This document shows positions 1 through 8,166 of a DNA stretch of 64,000 nt, piece by piece (within the stretch, counting starts at the first letter, position 1; every line of letters begins with the position of its first letter). The position numbers were made by a program, and so were the translations under genes. The stretch is from assembly GCA_035458525.1 (NCBI GenBank), contig DATHZQ010000067.1, forward strand, positions 10,106 to 74,105, in the 5' to 3' direction. The DNA is from DATHZQ01 sp035458525. Its GTDB lineage: Bacteria > Actinomycetota > Acidimicrobiia > Spongiisociales > UBA5794. A model generated the notes under the pieces. That model was not told where the DNA came from, made no database searches, and worked only from the letters and a program-made list of their open reading frames with translations.

Positions 1-55
1 ACGAACGCTACCCGGGGCCGAATTGCAAGCATGTGATTCGACGGGGAATAGTAGG

Positions 56-69
56 CGAACATCTGTTCG
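56..69. promoter_or_regulatory. LexA-type SOS box, probably for recA to the left
   Basis: The palindrome GAAC-ATCT-GTTC at 57-68, flanked by C and G, matches the actinobacterial/Gram-positive LexA box (GAAC-N4-GTTC). It lies just past the end of the minus-strand thpR gene. The next minus-strand gene would start left of position 1, and in actinobacteria the gene after cinA is usually recA. Assigning the box to recA is inference because that gene lies outside the window. Confidence 0.6.
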
Positions 70-96
70 ATGTCGAGGATCGGAAGACGTCGAACG

Positions 97-654
97 TCAC
101 AGGTCGACCACTTCGATCGCTTCGTACTCGGCGGGGCGATTGCCACCGAGAATGCTGCGGTAGAGGGTGACCGCCGTCACATCCATTGCAATGCCGAGGG
201 ATTCGCCATCGAGCAAGGTCCGCACGTTCTCAGGCGGTCGCATTCGCGAGATCGTCAGATGGGGATGGAAGGGACGACCTTCCGGTTCGAAGCCGGCGGC
301 CCGCGCAGCCTCCTCGGATTCACCGGCGAGGGACGCCAGCGAGTCGGCACCGGTCGTCACCCCGATCCAGAGGATCGAAGCACGCGAGGCTCGCGGGAAC
401 GCACCGAGCCCGCCCCAACGAATGCGAAACGGGGCGGCCTGGACGTGTTGATCGAGATGCGCCAGCACCGCATCACGCTCCATCGGCGTCGCCAGACCCA
501 AGAAACGCAGCGTGAGATGCCAGTTGCCAATCGCAACGGCACGACCCGGCAGCCGATCGCCGGCGAGACGGTCTTGGAGCCGAGCGGCAAGACCGTGACG
601 AGCCTCATCCGTCAGTGCCACGGCGAGGAAGAGCCGTTCCGGCCGCTCACTCAT
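97..654 (-). CDS. thpR: RNA 2',3'-cyclic phosphodiesterase (2'-5' RNA ligase family)
   Basis: A 185-residue protein of the 2H phosphoesterase superfamily. Both catalytic HxTx tetrads are present: HLTL at residues 46-49 and HLTI at 132-135, separated by the usual distance. The family hydrolyses RNA 2',3'-cyclic phosphate ends to 2'-phosphates; its physiological substrate in bacteria is uncertain. The ATG at 654 overlaps the cinA stop codon by four bases, so it is probably translationally coupled to cinA. The same frame stays open far upstream, but that part is antisense-like to cinA and lacks the family signature; the product begins MSERPERLFLAV. The gene stands between cinA and the edge of the window, where recA is expected. 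Confidence 0.9.
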   Translation of the reverse strand: MSERPERLFLAVALTDEARHGLAARLQDRLAGDRLPGRAVAIGNWHLTLRFLGLATPMERDAVLAHLDQHVQAAPFRIRWGGLGAFPRASRASILWIGVTTGADSLASLAGESEEAARAAGFEPEGRPFHPHLTISRMRPPENVRTLLDGESLGIAMDVTAVTLYRSILGGNRPAEYEAIEVVDL

Positions 655-1931
655 CGCTTCTGTGGGGCGCTCCACCGCTCCGGCACACTCCCCCACCACG
701 CACCCGTGATCGCAAGCCTGGCGAGCTGGAGTGCCGCCGTTGTCGTGTAGACCCGGACTCGCTCGCGATCGCCAGGCATGAAGAAGGTGCGGGCGTGGGC
801 GGCTTCGGGCGTCTGGACAGCGATGATCATCGTGCCGGCCCTCTGCTCCAGCGGGTCGGGGCCGGCAGCACCGGTGACGGCGATCACGACATCGGCGTCC
901 AGCTGCGTGGCGGCGCCGCTCGCCATCGCAAGCGCCACCGCTTCGCTGACCACACCGTGCTCTCGTACCAATGCTGCATCGACCCCGAGCACGGCTTCCT
1001 TGACCATGGGGTCGTACGCGACCACGGAACCGACGAAATGCTTCGACGCCCCGGGCACGCCGGCGAGACGGGCAGCGATGAGGCCGCCGGTTGCCGACTC
1101 GGCGGTGGCGATGGACCACCCCCTCTCCCCCAGGGCGGAGAACAGCACCGCCTCGATCGTCTCGTCGTCGGCACCGAAGACGAGCATGCCCATGCGGCGC
1201 CGCACCTCCTCCTCGGCCGGAGCGATGAGCGCACGGGCTGACTCGACGTCTTCCGCCTTCGCCGTGAGGCGCAGCTTGATCTCGCCGGAACTGGCCAGGA
1301 ACGCAAGCGACGGATTGCTCGACTGCTCGAAGAGATCGCTCATCATCTCCCCGACCCTCGACTCCGACTCACCCCACGTGCGGATGAGGCGGCTCACCAC
1401 CACGGAGGCTTCGCCCGCCTCCGTGCGCAGGAACGGCAAGATGTCGTCCTCGAGTAAGGCGATCATCTCGGCCGGCACGCCCGGTACCGCAAAGACCCAG
1501 CATTGCCCGATTCGCATGCGGAGTCCCGGAGCCGTGCCCTTGCGGTTGATCAGCATCTCTGCGCCGTCTGGATATTCGGCCTGGCGCAAGTTGCTGTCGG
1601 GCATCGTGCGACCGCGGCGCTCCCACCAGCGGCGCAGGCGATCGGCGTACTCGTCGCTGAATCGCATCTCGACGCCGGCCGCCGCACACAGCCCATCCCG
1701 GGTGAGGTCGTCCTGCGTCGGGCCGATCCCCCCTGTGATGATCAGCGCATCGGACCGCTGCGCGGCACTCGTGATCGCAGCAGTGATCCTGGCAACGTTG
1801 TCACCGACGACCGTCTGGTGGAAGTGGTCGAACCCCGAGTCGGCCAGCCGCGTTCCGATCGCAGCGGCGTTGGAGTTGACGATCTGCCCGAGCAGCAGCT
1901 CGGTGCCGACGGCCAGCGTCTCTACGATCAT
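651..1931 (-). CDS. cinA: CinA-type nicotinamide-nucleotide amidohydrolase / damage-inducible protein
   Basis: A 426-residue protein of the two-domain CinA family. The N-terminal COG1058 domain (about residues 1-170) shows the molybdopterin-binding-like motif TGGIGPTQDDLTRDG. The C-terminal PncC-type domain (about 260-415) has IATAESATGGLIAARLAGVPG and VVAYDPMVKEAVLGV, typical of nicotinamide mononucleotide deamidase, which recycles NMN to nicotinate mononucleotide for NAD. Length is normal for a full CinA. The ATG at 1931 overlaps the stop codon of the upstream small gene by four bases, and the stop overlaps thpR by four. In several bacteria cinA is co-transcribed with recA, which fits the SOS box at the window edge. 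Confidence 0.95.
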   Translation of the reverse strand: MIVETLAVGTELLLGQIVNSNAAAIGTRLADSGFDHFHQTVVGDNVARITAAITSAAQRSDALIITGGIGPTQDDLTRDGLCAAAGVEMRFSDEYADRLRRWWERRGRTMPDSNLRQAEYPDGAEMLINRKGTAPGLRMRIGQCWVFAVPGVPAEMIALLEDDILPFLRTEAGEASVVVSRLIRTWGESESRVGEMMSDLFEQSSNPSLAFLASSGEIKLRLTAKAEDVESARALIAPAEEEVRRRMGMLVFGADDETIEAVLFSALGERGWSIATAESATGGLIAARLAGVPGASKHFVGSVVAYDPMVKEAVLGVDAALVREHGVVSEAVALAMASGAATQLDADVVIAVTGAAGPDPLEQRAGTMIIAVQTPEAAHARTFFMPGDRERVRVYTTTAALQLARLAITGAWWGSVPERWSAPQKR

Positions 1932-2269
1932 CCGGCGGGGTCCGCTCCCGACACATCGGACCGGCCGCCGGCTTCGTCCGCAGCCTCGTGCTCGGACGCG
2001 GAGGTCTCATCCGCGGACACGGCGGGGTCATCGGACTCGGCGGGGTCATCGCTTCCGGAGGCGTGGGCCCAGGATTCCTTTGCGGTGTCGAGACCTTGGT
2101 CGATGGCCTCCGCTGCCTGGTTGACGGCATGCTTGGCCGTTTCCCAAGCCTGGCCCCGCGCTCCCTCGGTCGACTTCCATGCGGCGCTCACGGCCTCGCT
2201 GGCGCGCTGCAGTGCCTCTTCGGCCTTCCGGAGCCAATTGTCTGCACTGGACGGTTGCTGGTCGGTCAC
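1928..2269 (-). CDS. Small helical acidic protein of unknown function
   Basis: A 113-residue protein I do not recognise. Residues 5-70 are rich in Ala, Glu and Lys and read as a long amphipathic helix, recalling LEA- or apolipoprotein-like helical proteins. Residues 70-113 form an acidic, low-complexity, probably disordered tail. There is no signal peptide and no membrane segment. The GTG start at 2269 has a good ribosome site (AAGGA, six bases upstream), and its stop overlaps the cinA start by four bases, so it belongs to the same operon. A role in DNA or envelope stress would be guesswork. Confidence 0.65.
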   Translation of the reverse strand: MTDQQPSSADNWLRKAEEALQRASEAVSAAWKSTEGARGQAWETAKHAVNQAAEAIDQGLDTAKESWAHASGSDDPAESDDPAVSADETSASEHEAADEAGGRSDVSGADPAG

Positions 2270-2388
2270 GTCAATTCCTTTCGGAGCTCTCGTGTCGCCA
2301 GCCTACCGACGGCTACGGACAGGATCTTTGGGCAACCAGCTAGGAGTGTGCGGAAAAGCACCAGTGCCAGCCCGGCAAACAACGTCAA
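2266..2388 (-). CDS. Possible 40-residue membrane peptide upstream of the helical protein
   Basis: Between rimO and the 113-residue gene an open frame ends in TGA at 2266-2268, overlapping the next GTG start as GTGA. From the TTG at 2388 it would give a peptide with the hydrophobic core FAGLALVLFRTLLAG followed by a basic tail. The stop/start overlap suggests coupling. However, there is no convincing ribosome site, the only starts are TTG (2388, 2382) or an internal GTG (2361), and third codon positions are not strongly G/C. It could be untranslated spacer. Confidence 0.2.
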   Translation of the reverse strand: MTLFAGLALVLFRTLLAGCPKILSVAVGRLATRELRKELT

Positions 2389-2447
2389 ATCGTGCGTGAC
2401 AGTGCCGCGTCCTCGGCCACCAAACCGGCGGACCCCCTTTTCCGCAC
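2348..2447. repeat. Inverted repeat GTGCGGAAAAG / CTTTTCCGCAC
   Basis: An exact 11-base inverted repeat sits in the rimO downstream spacer: left arm 2348-2358, right arm 2437-2447, 78 bases apart. It could fold in the mRNA after the rimO stop, but the loop is long and there is no T-run. Its function is unknown. Confidence 0.35.
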
Positions 2448-2451
2448 CCTG

Positions 2452-3777
2452 CTAGTGCCTCACGACGGTGGCGATGAGGTCGGTCCCGTAACCCCCGGTG
2501 ATCTCCGCCTCGACCCACTCACCCGGCTCGCCTGCGTCGAGCAAGATGACGCCGTCGATCTCGGGGGCCTCTCGATAGGACCTGCCGACGGCTCGGCCAT
2601 CCTCCACCTGATCGACGAGCACCTCGAGCCGGCGCCCCGTCTGCCCGGCGTTCCGCAACGCCGTGATGTCTTCTTGGATGCTCTGCAGATACCGCAGCCG
2701 CTCGGTCTTGTCTGCCTCGGCGACCTGGCCGGACAGCTCGGCGGCCGGCGTGCCTTCTTCGGCCGAGTAGGGGAAGAAGCCGGCCCAGTCGAGCTGGGCA
2801 GCGTGAATGAACTCTGCCAGCTCCTCCACCTCTCCATCGGACTCTCCGGGGAAGCCGACGATGAACGACGAGCGCAACGCCGCATCGGGATCCGCCGCTC
2901 GGATCTGATCGATGAGGGAGAGGTGCCGCTCGCCGCTGCCGGGCCGCTTCATCGCCCGCAGCAGCGAGGCCGACGCATGCTGCAGCGAGAGATCGAAATA
3001 GGGTGCCACGACCGGGTTGGATGCCATCTCATCGATCAGGGCTGGCCGGATCTCCTTGGGATAGAGGTAGTACAGGCGCAGGCGCCGCAGTCCATCCACG
3101 TCGGTGACGAACCGCACGAGCTCCGTGATGCCGCCGGGTGCACCGATGTCTCGCCCGTACGCGGCGAGATCTTGCGCAACGAGCACGACCTCGCCGACAC
3201 CTCCCTCGGCGAGCCCCGCGATCTCGGTGCGAATGTTCGCGGGTGCCCGGGATCGCTGCTTGCCGCGGAAGAGCGGAATGGCGCAGAACGTGCACGGTTT
3301 GTCACACCCCTCTGCGACCTTGACGTAGGCATACGGCGTCACAGGAGTTGGTCGACGTGTCTGATACAAGATGTCCATGTGCGACGACCGGGTTGGTCGG
3401 ATCCGCAGCGGCTGCCACTCGGTCATGGCATCGAGCCGATCGACGAGTTCGGTGTAGCGATCGAGCGGGATCACCGCATCGGCCTCTGGCAAGGCCTCCG
3501 CCAGCTCGGTCTCGTACCGCTGGGCCATGCATCCCATGACGATCAGTCGAGCGTCGTCACGTTTGGCTTCGCTCAACTCGAGAATCGTGGCGATCGACTC
3601 CTCGCGGGCTGCCTCGATGAAGGCGCAGGTGTTGACCATCACGACATCGGCCGATTCGGGCGAAGCGGCGTCGAGGTAGCCGGATTCGCCGAGCATCGCC
3701 GTCACCTTCTCGGAGTCGACTTGGTTCTTGGAACAGCCCAGCGTGGTCAGCCAAACACGGGGTGGAGCGCTCGTCAT
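2452..3777 (-). CDS. rimO: Ribosomal protein uS12 methylthiotransferase RimO
   Basis: A 441-residue radical-SAM methylthiotransferase that adds a methylthio group to the conserved aspartate of ribosomal protein S12. The N-terminal UPF0004 domain contributes Cys15, Cys51 and Cys83 for the auxiliary iron-sulfur cluster. The radical-SAM cluster motif CX3CX2C is Cys158, Cys162, Cys165 in GCDKPCTFCAIP. The C-terminal ~65 residues form the TRAM domain that binds S12. Length is typical. The gene starts 12 bases after the thrC stop codon. A TAGACT box nine bases before the ATG may give it a separate promoter as well as read-through from thrC. Confidence 0.95.
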   Translation of the reverse strand: MTSAPPRVWLTTLGCSKNQVDSEKVTAMLGESGYLDAASPESADVVMVNTCAFIEAAREESIATILELSEAKRDDARLIVMGCMAQRYETELAEALPEADAVIPLDRYTELVDRLDAMTEWQPLRIRPTRSSHMDILYQTRRPTPVTPYAYVKVAEGCDKPCTFCAIPLFRGKQRSRAPANIRTEIAGLAEGGVGEVVLVAQDLAAYGRDIGAPGGITELVRFVTDVDGLRRLRLYYLYPKEIRPALIDEMASNPVVAPYFDLSLQHASASLLRAMKRPGSGERHLSLIDQIRAADPDAALRSSFIVGFPGESDGEVEELAEFIHAAQLDWAGFFPYSAEEGTPAAELSGQVAEADKTERLRYLQSIQEDITALRNAGQTGRRLEVLVDQVEDGRAVGRSYREAPEIDGVILLDAGEPGEWVEAEITGGYGTDLIATVVRH

Positions 3778-3789
3778 AGGTGGCGGAGT

Positions 3790-5214
3790 CTACGGGCGCG
3801 CCGCGTCGTTGCCGTGGGCTGCGATGTATCGCTTCACGGCGTCGAGGTCGGCATCGACCACGGCGACGTGTTGTTCGCGATCGAGAAGGCCGGCGAACCG
3901 CGCCGGAATCGCGGGAGGCGCACCCAAGGCCTCCTCGATCGTGCCGGCGAACTTGGCCGGCCGGGCCGTCTCCAGGCAGACCAGGGGCACGTCCGGGTCG
4001 CGCAAATCGAGCCCTACCTTGACGCCGTCGGCCGTGTGCGGGTCGACCACGACGCCCTGCTCCGCCGCCAGGCGCCGGATCGTGGCGATGCGATCGTCGT
4101 GACTCGAGGAGCCTGCGACGAGGCCGGTGGCCGCAATCGCCCGGCGGGCATCCTCATCGACCGTGAATCCTCCCCCAGCCACGAGGTCGCCGAAACGCAG
4201 CCGAACCGCATCGGCGTCGTCTCCATAGATGCTGTAGATGTATCGCTCGAAGTTGGACGCCTTCGAGATGTCCATCGACGGGCTGGACGTCGCCGCCACC
4301 TCTGCGGCGTCACGGATCCGGTAGGTCCCCGTCGCAAAGAACTCGGCAAGGACGTCGTTCTCGTTGGTGGCGACGATCAGCCGCCGAATCGGCGCACCCA
4401 TGCGGCGTGCGATGAAACCCGCATAGACGTTGCCGAAGTTCCCGGTCGGCACCGCCACGTCGACCGGCTGGGCGTCAAAACGACGGTGCAGCGCGATGAA
4501 CACGTAGTAGGCCACCTGGGCCGCGATGCGCGCCCAGTTGATGGAGTTCACCGCGCCGATCCGATATCGGGCCTTGAATTCGGCGTCGCCGTTGACCGCC
4601 TTGACGAGATCCTGACAGTCATCGAACACCCCGCGCACCGCCAGGTTGAAGATGTTGGGCTCATCCAGCGTGTACATCTGCGCCGCCTGGAACGGGCTGG
4701 TGCGACCGAGCGGCGAGAGCATGAAGACGTCGACGTGTCGCTTCCCGATCATGGCGTGCTCGGCCGAGGAACCGGTGTCGCCCGATGTCGCTCCAAGCAC
4801 CGTGAGCCGTTGCCCGCGCCGCGTCAGCTCGTACTCGAAGAGCTGGCCCAACATCTGGAGGGCCATGTCCTTGAACGCCAGCGTGGGACCGTGCGAAAGC
4901 CCGGCGAGGTGGACACCCGGACCCAGCAGCGACAGCGACACGACGTCGGGATGGTCGAACACCGACGGGGCGTAGGCGTCGTGCGCCATGCGGGCCACCT
5001 CGGCTTCGGGAATCTCCGGGGCGAACCGCGCAACGACTGCCGCAGCAACGGACGCGTATGGCGCGCCACGCAGACGATCCAGGTCTCGCGCCGAAAGCAC
5101 GGGCACCGGCTCGGGCACCACGAGACCGCCATCCGGTGCGAGCCCGGCGAGCAGGACGTCGCTGAACGACGCCCCGTCCATGCCGCCGCGCGTGCTGGCG
5201 TACTGCAGCGTCAT
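3790..5214 (-). CDS. thrC: Threonine synthase
   Basis: A 474-residue PLP enzyme that converts O-phosphohomoserine to threonine, the last step of threonine synthesis. It belongs to the longer E. coli/yeast-type class, shown by the N-terminal YASTRGG motif and the length. The PLP lysine is Lys115 in TLAFKDMALQ, and LGATSGDTGSSAEHAM is the phosphate-binding loop. Its ATG at 5214 overlaps the stop of the flavin reductase gene by four bases, so the PHP phosphatase, flavin reductase and thrC genes form one transcription unit leading on to rimO. No homoserine kinase gene is present nearby. Confidence 0.95.
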   Translation of the reverse strand: MTLQYASTRGGMDGASFSDVLLAGLAPDGGLVVPEPVPVLSARDLDRLRGAPYASVAAAVVARFAPEIPEAEVARMAHDAYAPSVFDHPDVVSLSLLGPGVHLAGLSHGPTLAFKDMALQMLGQLFEYELTRRGQRLTVLGATSGDTGSSAEHAMIGKRHVDVFMLSPLGRTSPFQAAQMYTLDEPNIFNLAVRGVFDDCQDLVKAVNGDAEFKARYRIGAVNSINWARIAAQVAYYVFIALHRRFDAQPVDVAVPTGNFGNVYAGFIARRMGAPIRRLIVATNENDVLAEFFATGTYRIRDAAEVAATSSPSMDISKASNFERYIYSIYGDDADAVRLRFGDLVAGGGFTVDEDARRAIAATGLVAGSSSHDDRIATIRRLAAEQGVVVDPHTADGVKVGLDLRDPDVPLVCLETARPAKFAGTIEEALGAPPAIPARFAGLLDREQHVAVVDADLDAVKRYIAAHGNDAARP

Positions 5215-5741
5215 GCGTCGAGCGACCGGTAGCGGCCGCGAAAATAGAGCAGCGGGTCGTCGAGTTCAGCCGTCACGATCTCGTCGATCGTCGCTCGGAC
5301 CAGCACGGAGTAGCTCTCCTCCCGAGCACCGACGAGCGAGCAAAACGCAAACGTGTCGAATCCGGCGAGCCGGGGTCCGTACTCGGTGTCCATCGCCTCT
5401 CGCCCCCGAAAGAGCCCGCCAGGGCTCGGGCGAATCCCGGCGAACACGTCGGCGATCGACCGATGCTCCGTGGCACAAACGTGCACGACGAATCGACCCG
5501 TGGCACGCAAGGCGTCGATGAGGTCGCTCTCCGGGCCGAGCAGACAGTAGGCCAGCGGGGGCGCCCCCTCGGCCACCACCAGGGACGACACGGTGAGTCC
5601 GGTGCGGTTGCGATCGCGGCCCGCTGTGAGGATGGTGACCGGTGCGGCCAATCGACCCCGGAGCCGCCGCGCCGGATCACGCTGCTCGGGCGGCGTGACG
5701 AACGGGTGCTCGTCGTGGATCTCGCCGTGGGACTCGCTCAC
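5211..5741 (-). CDS. Flavin reductase-like, FMN-binding split-barrel protein
   Basis: A 176-residue member of the flavin reductase/HpaC-like family. It has the split-barrel pattern LAAPVTILTAGRDRNRTGLT, then VSSLVVAEGAPPLAYCLLGP (residues 31-70) and GRFVVHVC, the usual flavin-contacting strands. Such proteins reduce FMN/FAD with NAD(P)H for partner monooxygenases or bind flavin or heme-degradation intermediates; no partner is encoded here. The chosen GTG start at 5741 overlaps the PHP gene stop as GTGA. An in-frame extension upstream lies inside the PHP gene and has no family similarity. Translational coupling on both sides suggests co-expression with thrC, although the functional link is unclear. 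Confidence 0.85.
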   Translation of the reverse strand: MSESHGEIHDEHPFVTPPEQRDPARRLRGRLAAPVTILTAGRDRNRTGLTVSSLVVAEGAPPLAYCLLGPESDLIDALRATGRFVVHVCATEHRSIADVFAGIRPSPGGLFRGREAMDTEYGPRLAGFDTFAFCSLVGAREESYSVLVRATIDEIVTAELDDPLLYFRGRYRSLDA

Positions 5742-6625
5742 CCTTCCTCCAGCGGAACGGGCTGCCCGTCGCGGCGCCGGAAACGGAGACGTTCTGAGTA
5801 TCCGGCGCGCCGCGCCGCAGCGATGACGACGTCCCGATCCCGGGCAGCATCGGCCGGGTAGTGGGCGTCGCTGGCCAGCGTGATGGGCACGCCGGACGCA
5901 GCGAACATCTCGAGGAACTCGGGGGCCGGGTAGATCTCGCCGATCTTCTGGTGCAGACCGGCACTCGACACCTCGACGGCCACGCCGCTCGTTGCGGCTG
6001 CGGCCACGACCTCTCCGTACATGGCGATGGGTGGCGCGGGGAGGCGGTGTCCCATCTTCTTCACGACATCGACATGGGCGAGCACATCGACAGCACCGGA
6101 GGCCGCCAACTGGGTTTCGAGGGCGAAGTAGTCGAGATAGGACTGCTCGATGCCGCGCCGATCGAACTCGAAGATCGAGTTGGTGTGATCGATCGACCAC
6201 CCGCCGACCCAATGCACCGATCCGATCAGGATGTCCCACGGGTACGGTTCGAGGAACTCGAGCACCGCCCCGATGGTGTCGGGGAAGAAGTCGACCTCCA
6301 TGCCGAGCAGTACCGGAAAGCCGGCGTCTCTGGCATCGAGCACCGCGTCGACGTATGCCTCGAGCGACAACGTCATGTCGGAGACAACGAACTCCGCCGT
6401 CGCCGCCGCCAGCTCACGATCGGGCTCCCGCTCCCAGAACCGGCCGAGCACGGGTCCGGCTTCGACGCACCGGTACAGATGCTCGGTGAAAGCGATCTCG
6501 TCCGCCCCACGACCGAGCGCCGCCTCCAGATACGCCTCGATGTGCCCGACCGGGTATTCGCCGGGCGGCGGCCCGGTGCCGTCGTAGGGCCCGTGCGGAT
6601 GGAGGTGGACGTGGTAATCACCCAT
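5738..6625 (-). CDS. PHP-domain phosphoesterase, histidinol-phosphatase (HisJ/HisK) type
   Basis: A 295-residue PHP-fold metal-dependent phosphoesterase. The hallmark metal ligands are visible: DYHVHLHPHG at residues 3-12, FTEH near residue 46, and ASDAHYP near the C-terminus. Length and the H-x-H-x-H arrangement match HisK/HisJ histidinol phosphatases, which remove phosphate from L-histidinol phosphate. PHP proteins can have other substrates and no histidine genes are nearby, so substrate is uncertain. A TACGCT -10 box nine bases upstream of the ATG suggests this is the first gene of the operon continuing through the flavin reductase and thrC. Confidence 0.8.
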   Translation of the reverse strand: MGDYHVHLHPHGPYDGTGPPPGEYPVGHIEAYLEAALGRGADEIAFTEHLYRCVEAGPVLGRFWEREPDRELAAATAEFVVSDMTLSLEAYVDAVLDARDAGFPVLLGMEVDFFPDTIGAVLEFLEPYPWDILIGSVHWVGGWSIDHTNSIFEFDRRGIEQSYLDYFALETQLAASGAVDVLAHVDVVKKMGHRLPAPPIAMYGEVVAAAATSGVAVEVSSAGLHQKIGEIYPAPEFLEMFAASGVPITLASDAHYPADAARDRDVVIAAARRAGYSERLRFRRRDGQPVPLEEG

Positions 6626-6649
6626 GCGGCCGGCAGCGTACCGGGTCCG

Positions 6650-6922
6650 TCATCTCCGGAAGACATCGACCGACGCCCGCAACGGTCCGGCCGGCAACGC
6701 TGCGGCGATGGCCTCCCACGCCGACGCCGACACCGTGCCGGCGGTCTCGAGCTCGGCGGCTGCCGCCTCGATCGCACCGGGCAGGGCGGCGTAGACGTTC
6801 AGCTGGTCGAAGGCTGCAGCTTGGGCTGCATTGAGCCGCGCCCGTGCCGCATCCGACGCCCCCAGCGCAACTACCGCGTTCTCAGCTGCTGTGAGCGCAC
6901 TTCGCTGCCGTCGACCGTCCAC
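6650..6922 (-). CDS. Small alanine-rich protein of unknown function
   Basis: A 90-residue protein without recognised domains, rich in Ala and predicted helical, with no signal peptide. I chose the GTG at 6922 because a TACGCT box (6929-6934) lies exactly six bases upstream, the arrangement seen at many other starts here. An ATG seven codons earlier (6943) is the alternative. It is divergent from the methyltransferase gene at 7009 and is followed after a short gap by the PHP gene. Function unknown. Confidence 0.5.
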   Translation of the reverse strand: MDGRRQRSALTAAENAVVALGASDAARARLNAAQAAAFDQLNVYAALPGAIEAAAAELETAGTVSASAWEAIAAALPAGPLRASVDVFRR

Positions 6923-6928
6923 CGGCGC

Positions 6929-6934
6929 AGCGTA
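6929..6934 (-). promoter_or_regulatory. Leaderless-type -10 box TACGCT
   Basis: TACGCT (minus strand) ends six bases before the GTG start at 6922, so transcription would begin at or next to the start codon. Confidence 0.45.
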
Positions 6935-6996
6935 CCGATGCAAGCGCAGCGACCAACCGCAGCTAGCACCAACATGCGATCGACCAGGGCTTCGAC

Positions 6997-7002
6997 CATA
7001 AT
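6997..7002 (+). promoter_or_regulatory. Leaderless-type -10 box CATAAT
   Basis: CATAAT ends six bases before the ATG at 7009. No Shine-Dalgarno sequence precedes the ATG, which supports a leaderless transcript. Confidence 0.5.
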
Positions 7003-7008
7003 CGCCGA

Positions 7009-7722
7009 ATGCAGACCATCACATGGAAGGGCCGCCTCGGCCCGCTGGAACTCCACGCTTCCGACAACACGTTCCAACCCTCCACGATCTCCACGCTCGT
7101 CGCCAAGGTGCTCGAGGTGAGAGAAGGAGACGTTGTGATCGACGTCGGCTGCGGCACGGGCATCCTCGGGATCATCGCCGCCAAGCTCGGTGCCGCAAAG
7201 GTCTACGGCGTCGACGCCAGCCCCGACGTAGTTGCCGTTGCCTCGGCCAACGCCGAGAAGCACGGCGTCGCCGACCGGATGGAGTTCTACCAGGGCGACC
7301 TGTTCTCGCCGCTTCCGGCCGGAGTCAAGGCCGATGTCATCATCGGCGACGTCTCAGGCGTGCCGGACGCGATCGCAGCTGACAGCGGCTGGTTCCCGTC
7401 GAAAACCGGAGGTGGACCGCGCGGGTCCGAGCTGCCGGTGCGCATGCTGCACGAAGCGCGCCGCTGGCTGAGCGAAGGCGGCCGGCTCTTCCTCCCCACG
7501 GGCACGCTGCAAGACGAGAATGCGATTCTCGAGGCTGCCAGGAGCGCCTTCGGCACGTTGAAGAAGCTCATCGACCGGATGATCCCGCTCGCGGCGCCAC
7601 TCGCCGAGAGCAAGAGTCTCCACGAGCTCGTCGACTCCGACGTCGTCCACGTCACGCCCAAGGGCTCGCGTTACGTGTGGGAAGCCCGAGTCTGGGAGTG
7701 CGAAGGAGCCCCCTCGGCCTGA
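7009..7722 (+). CDS. Class I SAM-dependent methyltransferase
   Basis: A 237-residue Rossmann-fold methyltransferase. Motif I is VVIDVGCGTGILG (residues 42-54, glycine loop 47-51), followed by the acidic ribose-binding motif YGVDASPDVV and the GDLFSPLP segment. The overall pattern is closest to PrmA/L11-methyltransferase-like or small-molecule methyltransferases that act after an N-terminal substrate-binding strand (KGRLGPLELHASDNTFQPS). The substrate cannot be told from the sequence. It is monocistronic, divergent from the small gene at 6922 and convergent with the DUF3054 gene. Confidence 0.8.
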   Translation: MQTITWKGRLGPLELHASDNTFQPSTISTLVAKVLEVREGDVVIDVGCGTGILGIIAAKLGAAKVYGVDASPDVVAVASANAEKHGVADRMEFYQGDLFSPLPAGVKADVIIGDVSGVPDAIAADSGWFPSKTGGGPRGSELPVRMLHEARRWLSEGGRLFLPTGTLQDENAILEAARSAFGTLKKLIDRMIPLAAPLAESKSLHELVDSDVVHVTPKGSRYVWEARVWECEGAPSA

Positions 7723-7739
7723 CGGGGCCACGAGCACCG

Positions 7740-8120
7740 TCACTCCACCGCGGACGCCGCCTGCTGCGTCTTGCGCGAAGCCAGCCATGCGGCGCCGAGG
7801 CGCCAGCCGAGGAATCCGGCAGCGAGGAACAGCGTCGCCACGATCACGAACGGTGTCGCGGTGCCCTCGTCGAAGACGATCCGGCGGAGCGGCATCCCGA
7901 TCCCAATCGTTGCGACCAGAACGCCGAGACCGACAGGCAGCCGAGCGGGCCGGGTCCAGGCGCTCGTGACGGTCCATCCGGCGAGCAACGCCAGCATGAA
8001 TGGTGCCGCGGTGCGCAAGACACCGGACAGCGTCTCGGCCTCTTCGTGGGTGCGGCGTCCCAGGACGACGAACAGGAGCAGCACGCCAACGTCGAGCCAC
8101 AGCAGCGCGGGATTCTTCAC
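7740..8120 (-). CDS. DUF3054 family membrane protein
   Basis: A 126-residue integral membrane protein with four hydrophobic segments (about residues 7-22, 38-53, 65-76, 88-110) and the DUF3054 features LGRRTHEE near the N-terminus and FVIVATLFLAAGFLGWRL near the C-terminus. The family is common in actinobacteria and haloarchaea, and its function is unknown. The start is the GTG at 8120, with a TACCAT box six bases upstream and no ribosome site. It is convergent with the methyltransferase gene. Confidence 0.8.
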   Translation of the reverse strand: MKNPALLWLDVGVLLLFVVLGRRTHEEAETLSGVLRTAAPFMLALLAGWTVTSAWTRPARLPVGLGVLVATIGIGMPLRRIVFDEGTATPFVIVATLFLAAGFLGWRLGAAWLASRKTQQAASAVE

Positions 8121-8126
8121 ACGTCC

Positions 8127-8132
8127 ATGGTA
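8127..8132 (-). promoter_or_regulatory. Leaderless-type -10 box TACCAT
   Basis: Minus-strand TACCAT ends six bases before the GTG start at 8120 of the DUF3054 gene. Confidence 0.5.
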
Positions 8133-8166
8133 TGCGGGTGTCTGGCGGACACCTATTCGACGGTCG

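Noticed and set aside
2392..5232. 946-codon open frame on the plus strand opposite rimO and thrC
   Set aside because: It is the antisense mirror of two well-recognised genes; high-GC codon bias keeps the opposite frame open. The product has no domain and an Arg/His/Gly-rich composition.
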